Shown piece after piece: positions 35,642 to 44,861 of a DNA stretch of 64,000 nt. A program made the translations under genes and the position numbers. Under the pieces are notes generated by a model. The model was given only the letters and a program-made list of their open reading frames with translations. It was not told where the DNA came from and made no database searches. How positions within the stretch are numbered: position 1 is the stretch's first letter; every line of letters starts with the position of its first letter. Source of the stretch: Paracoccus onubensis (lineage in GTDB: Bacteria; Pseudomonadota; Alphaproteobacteria; Rhodobacterales; Rhodobacteraceae); contig NZ_QZCG01000006.1 in assembly GCF_003591515.1 (NCBI RefSeq), forward strand, positions 218,914-282,913, read 5' to 3'.

Positions 35642-38319
35642 CACTTGCCCCCCTTATCCAGCGCCTTCACCCGTGCCGCATAAAGCTTGAACAGCTTTTC
35701 CAGCCGTTCGGTATCGTTGCGGAAAGGTCGGCCGATATACATGGTTTCCAGCAGATCGTCGTTTTGGCGATGCACCGCGCGCAGATCGTCCGGCATTCCG
35801 TCGGGATCGTAAAGTTCGGTTATCGTCTTGGGGTAATGTGAATAGCGGCATTTTAGGATGGCGCGGGCTGAGGTTGTCAAGGCGGCAAGCTCTTCCTCGG
35901 TAAATTTAGGCACAGGGAAGGTGTTATATACAACGCGCACAGAATACCTAAATCCGTTTCCGATTCGTCCCCCGACCGTTGCGAGCCAAAGTCGATGCAG
36001 CGACGATGAAATAATTGAGAACATATGGTTGGGAGGATAGTAAATTGCGAATGCCTCTTTGCTAATTACGACTTCAGATGAAGCCATTACAGCTGGAATA
36101 AATTCACGATCAGATGATTGTGAATTTGGAATTGCTAGTGATGGGCCATTTCTGTACGTGGAATAGCAAAATCTATGGGGGATATCAGCAGCTTTGCGTG
36201 CGTCTCGACCAGCAGTTTTTCGGTATGCTGCGCAGCTATCAACTCGTTCTTTAATGCACCTAACGCTCAGAGCATCTTGCAAGTCCTCATCATCAATCCA
36301 AATACAATGTCGCTCTTTGCCGTCGATCAATTCATCGCCTCCCAAATAAGGAAGTATGAACTTTTCCGCGCGAGGGTCAGTTTCGATCATTTCTTCGCGC
36401 TCTCTTGACGATACAGACAACCATTTTCCATCAACTGGGTTGCTACCCATTACCATGACTGGCAGGCTGAAAATAGATTTTGTTGCTGCGGTAACTGGTA
36501 TATACTTGAAAGGTACTAAGTACGGGCTGATTTCCTTCACATTCGAGACGGCTGCGTCATCGAATAACTTGGCTACGGTTGGCGCCACATTTTTCATACC
36601 AATTATTGTGACCCATACACCAGCATTATCGGCTGCAGAATTCTTCCAAATGAATGGACGGTATGCAAAGTGTATTTTAAATGCAGTTTCAAATAAAGCA
36701 TTCCACATTGGAGCAACTTGCTCGCCTTGGCATATGGAACTTGTTGCCACAAATGCGAAGGCGCTCGATCCTGCAGCGTAGCGAGCAGCCTTGAAAAACC
36801 AGACAGAAACATAGTCCAAGAGTTGAAGGTCACCCAAGCCGTTTTGCACCATATCCTCTGTTTGCCAGCTCTCTCTCTTCTTGGCCCCGTAGTATGGCGG
36901 ATTGCCGGCAATAAACACCTCCTCGCCATCAGCAGGTGGTGGGCAAACCTCTTCCCAATCTATCCGCAGAGCATTGCCAGTGCGGATGTTTGCCGCATCC
37001 TTCAGCGGTAGCGCGGCCGGGCTGCGACCAAAGACCTCGGCAAAGCTGGCATTGGCCTGATACTCGGCAATAAACAGCGCCAGTTTCGCCGTCTCGGCTG
37101 CAAAATCCGCGATCTCTATCCCGTAGAAATTGGTGATCGGAATCACCGACCACATGTGCAGTGATCCGGGGCCGTTCAGTTCCTCCAGCCGTTGCAGGAT
37201 CCGCGTCTCGCGTGCCCGCAACTCACGATAGGACACGACAAGGAAATTGCCCGATCCGCAGGCCGGATCGAACACCCGGATGCGCGACATGCGGTCCAGC
37301 ACCTGCTGCAAGGCGCGGGGCCGATCCCATGCCTTGTGGATTTCGGCATCCAGATCATCCAGGAATAGCGGCCCGATCACCTTCATGATGTTCGGCACCG
37401 AGGTGTAATGCATCCCCAGCTCGGATCGCTGCTTCGGGTCGGCGACCGACTGGATCATCGAGCCGAAGATGTCCGGGTTGATCTGACGCCAGTTCAGGTC
37501 GCAGGCATCGCGCAGGTAGCGGAAGGCGATGGTGTCAAAGCGCGGCGCGTCGATAGCACCAGCGAACAGCCCGCCGTTGACATATTCCAGTTCCCGAGTC
37601 CACGCAGGCAGATCGCCTCGCCGGTCTTTCGGCAGGTTCATGGCACGAAAAGCCGCGATGATGACCTCTCGCGCTTCCTCGCCCCGGTTGCCCGCATGGG
37701 TGAAGATCAGGCGCGAGAACTGTTCGTCAGGGAAGATGCCGACATCTTCGGCGAACATGCAGAAGATCAGCCGCATCATCAGCTGGTTCATCTCATGCCG
37801 GTGTTCGTCGCTGGCCCAATCGGGATTCGCTTTGATCAGCGCGTCATAAAGCCGGGCGAGCTTGCCCGTGGCTTTCACATCGACCGGGTTTTCCTCGACC
37901 GCCCGATAGCGCTCTTTGCCGGCGGCGGGCAGAAGGAAGCCGAAATTGTCGCCGATCTCGGTGAACCGGAAATGGCGCCTTTCGCCCGAGGCAGGATGCT
38001 CGGCCGCCACAGTCTCGCCATCCGTCGTGATCAGGATGGCGGGCTTAGCGGTCCTAGTCTTCTTCGAGGCGCGCAACTGATCGAGCGTGGCTTCGACCAG
38101 CCCGGTCATGGCCGGGGCATAGTGAAACTTGCGGTTGAAGAGCACGCCACCGGGCAGGTCGGACTTGTTGGTCGAACCGCCGCGCAGCTTCGAGATCGCC
38201 GCCTTTGCGGCATCGGTCGCCTCGGCAAAAGCAAAGGGAAATTCGTCTGGATCAAAGGGGGCCGCAGCGATTTCGGCCAGGGCATCGTAAATTTCAGTCG
38301 GGTTCATCAGCGATCTCAT
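35641..38319 (-). CDS. N6-adenine-type DNA methyltransferase
   Basis: 892 residues. SAM-binding motif I is RVFDPACGSGNFLVVSYREL (near residue 348); the catalytic N-P-P-Y motif is FIAGNPPYYGAKKRE (near 470), specifying amino methylation of adenine. The last ~400 residues look like a target-recognition domain plus the MmeI/Type IIG-style C-terminal helical part. The N-terminal ~340 residues have no PD-(D/E)XK site that I can see, so this is not obviously a self-sufficient Type IIG enzyme. First gene of a five-gene operon; the stop overlaps the helicase start. The ATG at 38319 has AGG 5 nt upstream; 38307 is an alternative. Confidence 0.85.
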   Translation of the reverse strand: MRSLMNPTEIYDALAEIAAAPFDPDEFPFAFAEATDAAKAAISKLRGGSTNKSDLPGGVLFNRKFHYAPAMTGLVEATLDQLRASKKTRTAKPAILITTDGETVAAEHPASGERRHFRFTEIGDNFGFLLPAAGKERYRAVEENPVDVKATGKLARLYDALIKANPDWASDEHRHEMNQLMMRLIFCMFAEDVGIFPDEQFSRLIFTHAGNRGEEAREVIIAAFRAMNLPKDRRGDLPAWTRELEYVNGGLFAGAIDAPRFDTIAFRYLRDACDLNWRQINPDIFGSMIQSVADPKQRSELGMHYTSVPNIMKVIGPLFLDDLDAEIHKAWDRPRALQQVLDRMSRIRVFDPACGSGNFLVVSYRELRARETRILQRLEELNGPGSLHMWSVIPITNFYGIEIADFAAETAKLALFIAEYQANASFAEVFGRSPAALPLKDAANIRTGNALRIDWEEVCPPPADGEEVFIAGNPPYYGAKKRESWQTEDMVQNGLGDLQLLDYVSVWFFKAARYAAGSSAFAFVATSSICQGEQVAPMWNALFETAFKIHFAYRPFIWKNSAADNAGVWVTIIGMKNVAPTVAKLFDDAAVSNVKEISPYLVPFKYIPVTAATKSIFSLPVMVMGSNPVDGKWLSVSSREREEMIETDPRAEKFILPYLGGDELIDGKERHCIWIDDEDLQDALSVRCIKERVDSCAAYRKTAGRDARKAADIPHRFCYSTYRNGPSLAIPNSQSSDREFIPAVMASSEVVISKEAFAIYYPPNHMFSIISSSLHRLWLATVGGRIGNGFRYSVRVVYNTFPVPKFTEEELAALTTSARAILKCRYSHYPKTITELYDPDGMPDDLRAVHRQNDDLLETMYIGRPFRNDTERLEKLFKLYAARVKALDKGGK

Positions 38320-38442
38320 CAAACCTGTCAGGGCATTGATAACCGGTGAAAACGTTTCCGGCCACTCATCTTTGCCGAAACTGGCTGCCTGGATCCGCCT
38401 TCACCGCCGCTCAGGAGAACCAGCTGAGCGCCTTCTTGGCCG

Positions 38443-39045
38443 TCACTTCGCCGTCACACTGAACTGAAGCTCAGGCAGGACGGTCTCCCAGTCATCACGC
38501 TTGATGTGGACCTGAAAACTTTCATCATTGTCTGACTTTTTCCAGCGGATGATGGCGCCGATTTCACCTTTGACCAACTCTTTGCCCGCTGGCGGGACGA
38601 AGTTTCTCGACATGCGCCCGATTGTCCTGCTGTGCTGATCAAGCAACAGCCAGCGATCGCCCTCGAGGGTGAGCGTCACCGAATCCCCAACGCAGGCTTC
38701 CGAGATTGATCGCAACTCAGGAGAACCTTGCCGCAGGCGGCCCGCCCAGGACAGGTCAACGAGCGCCATATCCGGTGCCACATGAGTCGGATAATAGGCA
38801 GGCAGGCCACCTAACTCGGGTGTGATATGTCTCCAAGGACAGCATTCACCCGGCTGTGGCGCAAAAGGATGCTCACCAGTGGCCAAAATCGTTAGACTGC
38901 CTTTGGCCCGGGTCATTGCCACATAGAACAGGCGTCGGGGACTATCAGCATCCTCGCCCTTTGAAGGTTTCGCCCAATCGCCGTCCAGGATTACGACATC
39001 GCGAAACTCCAGACCCTTGGCGCGATGTGCCGTCATCAGGATCAC
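38443..39045 (-). pseudogene. C-terminal fragment of a UvrD/Rep-type helicase
   Basis: About 200 residues containing superfamily-1 motif V, TAHRAKGLEFRDVVILDGDW, and motif VI, RRLFYVAMTRAKGSL, followed by a beta-rich tail. Everything upstream (Walker A and B) is missing; the frame breaks into IS21 sequence at 39045-39049. The parent may have been a UvrD-like helicase or a large RecQ-UvrD fusion. It points towards the methylase operon, with 123 nt between, so it may once have been its first gene. Confidence 0.82.
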
Positions 39046-39048
39046 CCG

Positions 39049-39738
39049 CCTTCGACGCTGCGGTGCCGATGCTCGCCCAGTTGCTGAAGGCCGAAGTGGC
39101 CGAGCGGGAGGTCCGATCCATCGCTTATCACATGAAGGCCGCTCGCTTCCCGGCCTACAAGGACCTCTCGGGCTTCGACTTTGCGTCCAGTGAGATCAAC
39201 GAGGCCACGGTGCGCCAGCTTCATCGGAGGGAGTTCATGGACGGTGCCCAGAACGTCGTGTTGATCGGTGGCCCCGGCACCGGCAAAACTCATGTCGCGA
39301 CAGCCCTCGGGGGTGCAGGCTGTCGAACATCATCGCCGCAAGGTCCGCTTCTTCTAGACCATCGAGCTCGTCAACACGCTCGAACAGGAAAAGGCAAAAG
39401 GCAAAGCCGGACAGCTTGCCGAAAGCCTCGTCCGCCTCGATCTCGTGATCCTCGACGAACTCGGCTATCTGCCATTCAGCGCGTCAGGCGGCGCACTGCT
39501 TTTCCACCTGCTCAGCAAGCTTTATGAACGCACCAGCGTTGTCATCACCACGAACCTGAGCTTCAGCGAATGGGCTACGGTCTTCGGAGATGCCAAGATG
39601 ACCACCGCGCTCCTCGACCGGTTGACCCACCGCTGCCACATCCTGGAGACCGGAAACGACAGTTTCCGCTTCAAAGCCAGTTCGGCCGCAGCTGCGCGGA
39701 AAACCAAGGAGGAGAAACATGCCTTGACCAAAGCCTGA
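39049..39738 (+). pseudogene. istB: IS21-family IstB ATPase, decayed
   Basis: Starts mid-protein (AFDAAVPMLAQLLKAEVAERE), has Walker A GGPGTGKTHVATAL, and continues in another frame as [20 protein letters not shown] and [31 protein letters not shown] run of five G at 39309-39313 (normally four) causes a frameshift, and a TAG at 39355-39357 interrupts the restored frame. The N-terminus and the whole istA are missing, so the element is dead. Confidence 0.9.
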
Positions 39739-39811
39739 CCCACGAAACATAAACTACAGGTGGGTCAGTTCTCGATGGAAAACCTGGGTCAATTCTGCGT
39801 GGAAATCAACA
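39049..39811 (+). mobile_element. IS21-family remnant
   Basis: The istB pseudogene is followed by TGGGTCAGTTCTCGATGG and TGGGTCAATTCTGCGTGG, the repeated end motif of IS21 elements, and then AAATCAACA at the outer tip (39811). Only this right end is present; the left end and istA were lost together with the front of the helicase gene. Confidence 0.8.
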
Positions 39812-39924
39812 TGCAATGACCGGTTCGAGCCCAAATTGCGCCTTGGATGCTATGCAGCGAATGACTGGTTTAATGTCGCGGAAAATTTCGAATGATGGCA
39901 ATTTGAGGTTTCGCTAGACTTCAA

Positions 39925-41436
39925 ATGTGTGCAGGTCTTTCTTCGGAGGTAAATTTTTGCGACCTTGACCTCAAAAAAATTCAATTCGATCTTCTTATTC
40001 CTATCGGACGCAAGGAACTTCAGGTGCAGAGTGCAATAGGACTACTTCGGGACCTAACTGAAACTCAATCATATCGAGTTGCGCGGCGGAACTCCGCACA
40101 TGTTCAAGGAACGTGGGGACCGATCCTCAGAGATTTCGAAAATATCACGCCGGGGCAGTACCGCCGGTTTCTGGACTTCGATGAGAACCAGCACTGGACC
40201 ACGCTTTATCGGCAGGTCACCCCGACCTTGGAAAATAATAATTTCCGCAACGCTCTAGCGGCGCTTGCCGCTGAAGACGTTGACGTCGCCGATCGCATTG
40301 ACAATGCAACCCAGGTACCCGGCGTGGGCATCGGGACCGCGTCCGCGCTGCTCTGCACGATGGACGGTCGTTGGGGTGTCTGGAACGGCACAACGGAAGC
40401 CGCTTTGAAAAAACTTGGGCGGTGGCCGACCTTCCCGCGCGGTCTGACCGTTGGCGGTCGCTATTTGGTCGTGAACGACATTCTGTTCGATTTGGCGGGC
40501 CAACTAGACGTCACCCAATGGGAATTTGACCACCTGATGTGGTTGGTCCTTCAAGACGACCCCAACATGGTTCTTGAGCCAATTCAGAAAGCCAGACCCG
40601 GGACGTTCAACGCTCTGATCGAAGAAAGGTCCGGCTATGACCTAGCGAATTGTCGTTTTGTTCGTCATTCCCAAAAATCCGTCGGTTTTTGGACAAAGTC
40701 CCGAGCAAACCTTGAACATTATTTCGGGTATCAGAGGGAGGGCAGCGCCAACCCTTACAACAACGCGGAAATCGTGTTTCAATTCATCCCAAATGAAAAT
40801 GCTACGGAAGCCCTGTTTGTGGGCGCCTATCGGGTGCTAGATCAATGGACATTTCCCGACGATCAACGTCAGCACATTATGTATCTCCCGGAATTTGGTG
40901 AGAACGACGATCGTTCACACGCTCGGTTTGATCTAGAACGTCTGCCCGAATTTGAAGAGCTTGTCGGGCGTGTGGTGGTCGATTGGGGCACCGGCACCCG
41001 CGCGTGGTCGCAGTGGTGCAATAGGAACCAGAAACGGATTGTGAATCACGTCACGCGGGACGACGAACTGTCCAAGGCGTATGAGAAAATCGCCGCAGGT
41101 GTGAAGTATCGGACCAAGGACGATACCGACCGTCAGATTCAGGTTCAACAGACCGTGAAGGCGGTCGCGCTGGCGGAGGGCTGTGATATTGAAACCCTGA
41201 TCAAGCGGCTGGCCGGTGAACAAGGGCACCGATGCAAGATCACAAACATTCCGTTTGAACCGACCGGCTGGAACGCGCCGTCGCCTGACCGGATCGATAG
41301 TGATGATCGCGAATATGCTGACGACAAAGTTCAGATCGTTTGCAAGTGGGTAAACTTCGCTAAGGGCAACAAACCGGACGACGTGTTCCGTGACCTGATG
41401 CACCAAGCCGCGGAATGTATGACGAGGGCGGTCTGA
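39925..41436 (+). CDS. Stand-alone HNH-like nuclease with HhH segment
   Basis: 503 residues. Near residue 130 is a helix-hairpin-helix-like QVPGVGIGTASALLC. The middle has a restriction-enzyme-like fold segment with GRVVVDWGTGTRAWSQWC. The C-terminus (433-478) reads GHRCKITNIPFEPTGW...SPDRIDSDDREYADDKVQIV...NFAKG, matching the HNH-type layout (Cys, SxDRID, then the N-x-x-K end), though the first His is not obvious. No methylase partner lies next to it, so a modification-dependent (McrA-like) or solitary nuclease is the best guess. It lies between IS21 and LysR regions. Confidence 0.65.
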   Translation: MCAGLSSEVNFCDLDLKKIQFDLLIPIGRKELQVQSAIGLLRDLTETQSYRVARRNSAHVQGTWGPILRDFENITPGQYRRFLDFDENQHWTTLYRQVTPTLENNNFRNALAALAAEDVDVADRIDNATQVPGVGIGTASALLCTMDGRWGVWNGTTEAALKKLGRWPTFPRGLTVGGRYLVVNDILFDLAGQLDVTQWEFDHLMWLVLQDDPNMVLEPIQKARPGTFNALIEERSGYDLANCRFVRHSQKSVGFWTKSRANLEHYFGYQREGSANPYNNAEIVFQFIPNENATEALFVGAYRVLDQWTFPDDQRQHIMYLPEFGENDDRSHARFDLERLPEFEELVGRVVVDWGTGTRAWSQWCNRNQKRIVNHVTRDDELSKAYEKIAAGVKYRTKDDTDRQIQVQQTVKAVALAEGCDIETLIKRLAGEQGHRCKITNIPFEPTGWNAPSPDRIDSDDREYADDKVQIVCKWVNFAKGNKPDDVFRDLMHQAAECMTRAV

Positions 41437-41762
41437 TGCCAATAGCCAGCGATAGAACTTGATCGCGGTACGTGGTTGGCGATTACTTGCCCTCAATGAC
41501 ACGAATGCGGCCATCGACCCAATGTCTCGAAAGTCCCGCATTGCGTGAACTCGCCGCCCTTGCAATTTCGCACTTGCAGCGAATGTCGGCACTTACGGGC
41601 CGCGGCGCAGCGGCCGAATGCTCTGGTCAACGGCCGCAATGGGCCGGGAGCGACGGTGACGCTGCCTTCGTTGTGAAGATGGACGCCGCGCCGCCGCACG
41701 TCAGCTTCGAGCCCACTTTGACCGATGCTGCACGAAGCGCCAATGTCCGCTCTTTACAAAGC
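41437..41762. other. Intergenic mosaic with decayed repeats
   Basis: No gene seen. It holds pieces of the recurring intergenic family of this region, for example CTTGCAGCGAATGTCGG and TTCGAGCCCACTTTGACCGA; the latter recurs as GGAGCCCATATTGACCGATG near 50757. Confidence 0.6.
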
Positions 41763-42629
41763 TCAGTTCCGCGAAAACTCCCGCACCAGTTCGTTTGTTT
41801 CTGAGCGAGAAGCCTGATGGCGGAAACGAAGCGCTGCCACATCTCTTGCAATTTCCATGTCGGCTACCGGAAGTGAGACGAGATTGTCATGGTCAGGGAT
41901 CGACGTTTCGGGAAGGATAACGGCCCCCGAGCCTCGCCGCGCGAGCTCGACCAACCAGTCCACGCGGTTTGACCGGTATGCCGCATAGAGCGTATGACCA
42001 TGGTCCGTGCACGCCCCATGCAATGCCTCTCGCATTTCACAATTTGGGCGATCCAACATGGTTGTATCTGCCAAATCAGCAAGCGATACGGCCGGCAACT
42101 CAGACAGGGGATGACCTTTCGCCACAACCACACGATAGGCCTCTTGATAGAGTGGGTCTATGCGATAAAGCTCCTCACTGACCTCTACTGTTGATATCAC
42201 GAGATCAAAGTCTCCCTCGCGAAGTCCCGCCAACAAAGTGTCGTTTGCGTCGACGATCAGTTCTATCTCGGCTTGCGGCACGCGTTGACGAAACCGTTCG
42301 ACGGCCTCCGAGACTTTGGCATGGCCTATCGTTTCACCTATTCCGATGCTAATCGGGACTCTTTCTAGCCGCGTATGTCGGACAGCCTCGGCTTTTGCCT
42401 CCCTTGCCTCAGACTGCATACGTTCCAATCTTGGCTGCATAAGCTTACCAAGCGCTGTCAGGCGGCAGCCAGCACGATCTCGGATGAACAATGCATCGCC
42501 CAATTCGTCCTCAAGTTTTTTGATCGCCGCCGTAAGCGAGGGTTGCGATACGTTGGAAGCACTCGCGGCATGGGTGAAATTGCGATGCTCGCAAACCGCC
42601 AAAAAGTAGCGGACCTGATTCATTTCCAT
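41763..42629 (-). CDS. LysR-family transcriptional regulator
   Basis: 288 residues. The N-terminal winged HTH is clear (MNQVRYFLAVCEHRNFTHAA, then NVSQPSLTAAIKKLEDELG). A periplasmic-binding-fold effector domain follows (ISIGIGETIGHAKVSEAVER onward). It is divergent from the exported ABM-domain gene with a 150-nt shared region, so it probably controls that gene. The effector is unknown. Confidence 0.92.
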   Translation of the reverse strand: MEMNQVRYFLAVCEHRNFTHAASASNVSQPSLTAAIKKLEDELGDALFIRDRAGCRLTALGKLMQPRLERMQSEAREAKAEAVRHTRLERVPISIGIGETIGHAKVSEAVERFRQRVPQAEIELIVDANDTLLAGLREGDFDLVISTVEVSEELYRIDPLYQEAYRVVVAKGHPLSELPAVSLADLADTTMLDRPNCEMREALHGACTDHGHTLYAAYRSNRVDWLVELARRGSGAVILPETSIPDHDNLVSLPVADMEIARDVAALRFRHQASRSETNELVREFSRN

Positions 42630-42779
42630 GACGTCCTCCTCATACGCAACCTCAACCGCGCATCAATCATAGTCAATGCCTATCGAAGTATAGGACTTCA
42701 AGATTGGAGTCATGAGGGTGGCACATGGGACAAGGGCTCATCGAAAACGAACGATGAACCCAAACTCAGGAGAAGACCA

Positions 42780-43505
42780 ATGAAATCCATAATCCTTCAC
42801 ACCATCTCAGCACTCGCTTTGATTTCTGCAACAACTTCCGCAAACGCACAGGAAAACGTCATGAACGATCACACTGCCAGCTTTATCGAAATGCCCGCCG
42901 CATCCGGCCAGACCGACGCATTTGCCGAGTTTCTTGCAGGTGCTGCCCCACTGGTCGCAGAAACCGAGCCCGGCACCAAACTCTGGTTTGCTTTGCAAGC
43001 AGGCGACAGCCTAGCGATCTTCGATGTCTTTGAGGATGAAGCTGCCCGCAATGCCCATTTTTCAGGTGCTGTCGCAGGCGCACTGAATGGAAACGCAGAC
43101 ACATTAGTAGACGGCGGTTGGGATGCTGGAGTTGTCGCCAACATCAACAACTCGGACGTTCTGTCAGCCAAAGCACCGGTTGATCTCTACAGTGCCACAA
43201 CTGCAACATATATCCGGCTCGAAGCGGCTCCAGGACAGGCCGATAATCTGGCTGCATTGTTGACGGCGGCTGGCCCGATCGTGGCCGATACAGAGCCAAA
43301 GACGCTGTTCTGGGCGGCTTTGCAGATTGACGAAAACAACTTCGCAATCTTTGACATCTTCGCCGACAACTCAGGTCGCGAGGCACACTTTGCTGGGCAG
43401 GTTGCCGGGCTTCTGAACGAAAAAGCGTCGGTTCTGGTCGAGGGCGGTTGGGACGACGGCGTGGTCGCCAACGTCAGTAACTTCGACATTCTGGCAATCA
43501 AGTAA
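42780..43505 (+). CDS. Exported protein with two tandem ABM-like domains
   Basis: 241 residues. A signal peptide (MKSIILHTISALALISATTS, cleavage after ANA) is followed by two ~100-residue copies of the same domain. Compare IEMPAASGQTDAFAEFL and IRLEAAPGQADNLAALL, then LVDGGWDAGVVANI and LVEGGWDDGVVANV. The pattern is that of ferredoxin-like ABM/Dabb monooxygenase domains, normally dimeric, here fused head to tail. GGAG lies 8 nt upstream of the ATG. Probably periplasmic; substrate unknown. Regulated by the divergent LysR (inference). Confidence 0.8.
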   Translation: MKSIILHTISALALISATTSANAQENVMNDHTASFIEMPAASGQTDAFAEFLAGAAPLVAETEPGTKLWFALQAGDSLAIFDVFEDEAARNAHFSGAVAGALNGNADTLVDGGWDAGVVANINNSDVLSAKAPVDLYSATTATYIRLEAAPGQADNLAALLTAAGPIVADTEPKTLFWAALQIDENNFAIFDIFADNSGREAHFAGQVAGLLNEKASVLVEGGWDDGVVANVSNFDILAIK

Positions 43506-43623
43506 GTAACGAGTGCCTTTATCGAGTGCCCGGCGGCCAATGGTCGCCGGGCATTTGTTGCCTCAGATACAAATTCTATTTTGCCGCGAAGAGGACATTC
43601 ATTGGTGCCGTCCGGTTGGCGGT

Positions 43624-43741
43624 TTTGTCCGCATATACTGTGAATGCGAACGCGCCCAGATTTTGCTCACGCGGCGAATGGCAGCAATGCGGGCTGCGAA
43701 CGCAGAATTTGGGGAAGCTGCCGGACGGCAGCAAAGGGCCG
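43624..43741 (+). repeat. 118-bp direct repeat, copy 1
   Basis: TTTGTCCGCATATACTGTG through GGACGGCAGCAAAGGGCCG is repeated without visible change at 51522-51639. Here it lies in front of the transporter gene; at the other site it lies directly against the second DUF6880 gene. Confidence 0.93.
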
Positions 43742-43882
43742 ATCGCGCAGGTGAGCGATGTGGCTGCAGAGCCTGACGCTGCAGCTCATCCGAAGTCTGG
43801 GAGGAGACCTTGCCGGTCATTCGTGCGCATCCGGTATCCTTTTCATTCTCCATATTTTCAGACATCTGTAGCCGGCGGAAGA

Positions 43883-44857
43883 ATGAGGTCGGACACCGTG
43901 CGCGATAGATTCGAACATTATCAAGTGTGGTTCTACTTCACCTGTGTCGCTGCGGGAGCCGCAGTCGCGTCGGTTGTCGAAGGTACCGAAAAGCTGGAGG
44001 CAACGATAAATCCTGCCCTGGCTTTCATGCTGTTCGTGACCTTCCTTCAGGTTCCCCTGACCGAGTTGGGCAGGGGGTTCCGAGAAAGGCGCTTCCTGGC
44101 GGCGCTGCTGACTAGCAACTTTATCGCCATTCCTGTGCTGGCGTTCCTTCTGTCCCGGCTGGCGATGGATGACGCGCTTCTGCGACTCGGGATACTTATG
44201 GTCCTGCTGACCCCGTGCATCGATTACGTGATCACCTTCGCACATTTGGGCCGTGCGGATGCGCGACTGCTTCTGGTCTCGACCCCAATCCTGCTCGTCG
44301 TACAGATGGTTCTGTTGCCTCTTTATCTTGCCGCGTTCCTCGGCCCTGCCGCCGCCGAACTGGTGCAGATGGGTCCCTTCGTTCATGCGTTCCTCTGGCT
44401 GATCGCCCTGCCCCTTGTCATGGCGGCTCTCGTTCAGCTCTGGGCCGCCCGCCACCGGATCGGGCACAACATCAATTCGGCGCTCGGCCTCGCGCCGGTT
44501 CCGGCGACGGCGCTGGTGCTGTTTCTCGTGGTGGCGGCAACCATTCCGGTTCTGGGCACTGCCACGGGACAGGCGCTGTCGGTGCTGCCGCTCTATATCG
44601 CCTATGCCGTCCTCGCACCCATGGTGGGATGGGGGGTGGCGTGGGCGTTCGGGCTGCGCAGCGCGGCCACGCGGGCAGTCGCCTTTTCGTCGGCCACCCG
44701 GAACTCCCTGGTGGTACTGCCGCTAGCGTTCGCCGTGCCGGGCGCAATCCCCGTTCTTCCAGCCGTCATAGTCACTCAGACATTGGTCGAACTGATGGCC
44801 GAACTGATCTATATACGCCTGATCCCCAGAGTACCTGCGCATTTTCGGCGCGCGTGA
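43883..44857 (+). CDS. ACR3/bile-acid:sodium-symporter-type arsenic resistance transporter
   Basis: 324 residues with about ten hydrophobic segments in the ten-helix symporter fold. Family-type motifs include LLTPCIDYVITFAHLGRAD and the late FSSATRNSLVVLPLAFAVPG (the S-x-x-R-N-S crossover of ACR3-like proteins). The ATG at 43883 begins the conserved part; a longer upstream frame runs back into the intergenic repeat. It converges with the MerR gene (5 nt between stops). Arsenite export is plausible from the family; no other ars gene is adjacent. Confidence 0.8.
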   Translation: MRSDTVRDRFEHYQVWFYFTCVAAGAAVASVVEGTEKLEATINPALAFMLFVTFLQVPLTELGRGFRERRFLAALLTSNFIAIPVLAFLLSRLAMDDALLRLGILMVLLTPCIDYVITFAHLGRADARLLLVSTPILLVVQMVLLPLYLAAFLGPAAAELVQMGPFVHAFLWLIALPLVMAALVQLWAARHRIGHNINSALGLAPVPATALVLFLVVAATIPVLGTATGQALSVLPLYIAYAVLAPMVGWGVAWAFGLRSAATRAVAFSSATRNSLVVLPLAFAVPGAIPVLPAVIVTQTLVELMAELIYIRLIPRVPAHFRRA

Positions 44858-44861
44858 CGGA

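Noticed and set aside
28560..38319. Assignment to BREX, DISARM, Type I or Type III restriction
   Set aside because: No PglZ, BrxC, DrmA/B, HsdS or Type III Res/Mod pairing is seen; the GIY-YIG plus SbcCD composition does not fit these systems.
37408..38349. 313-codon plus-strand open frame over the methylase N-terminus
   Set aside because: Antisense to the methyltransferase; no domain and biased composition.
43526..43882. 119-codon N-terminal extension of the transporter
   Set aside because: It runs through the 118-bp intergenic repeat, which also occurs elsewhere without this gene; the membrane protein begins at 43883.
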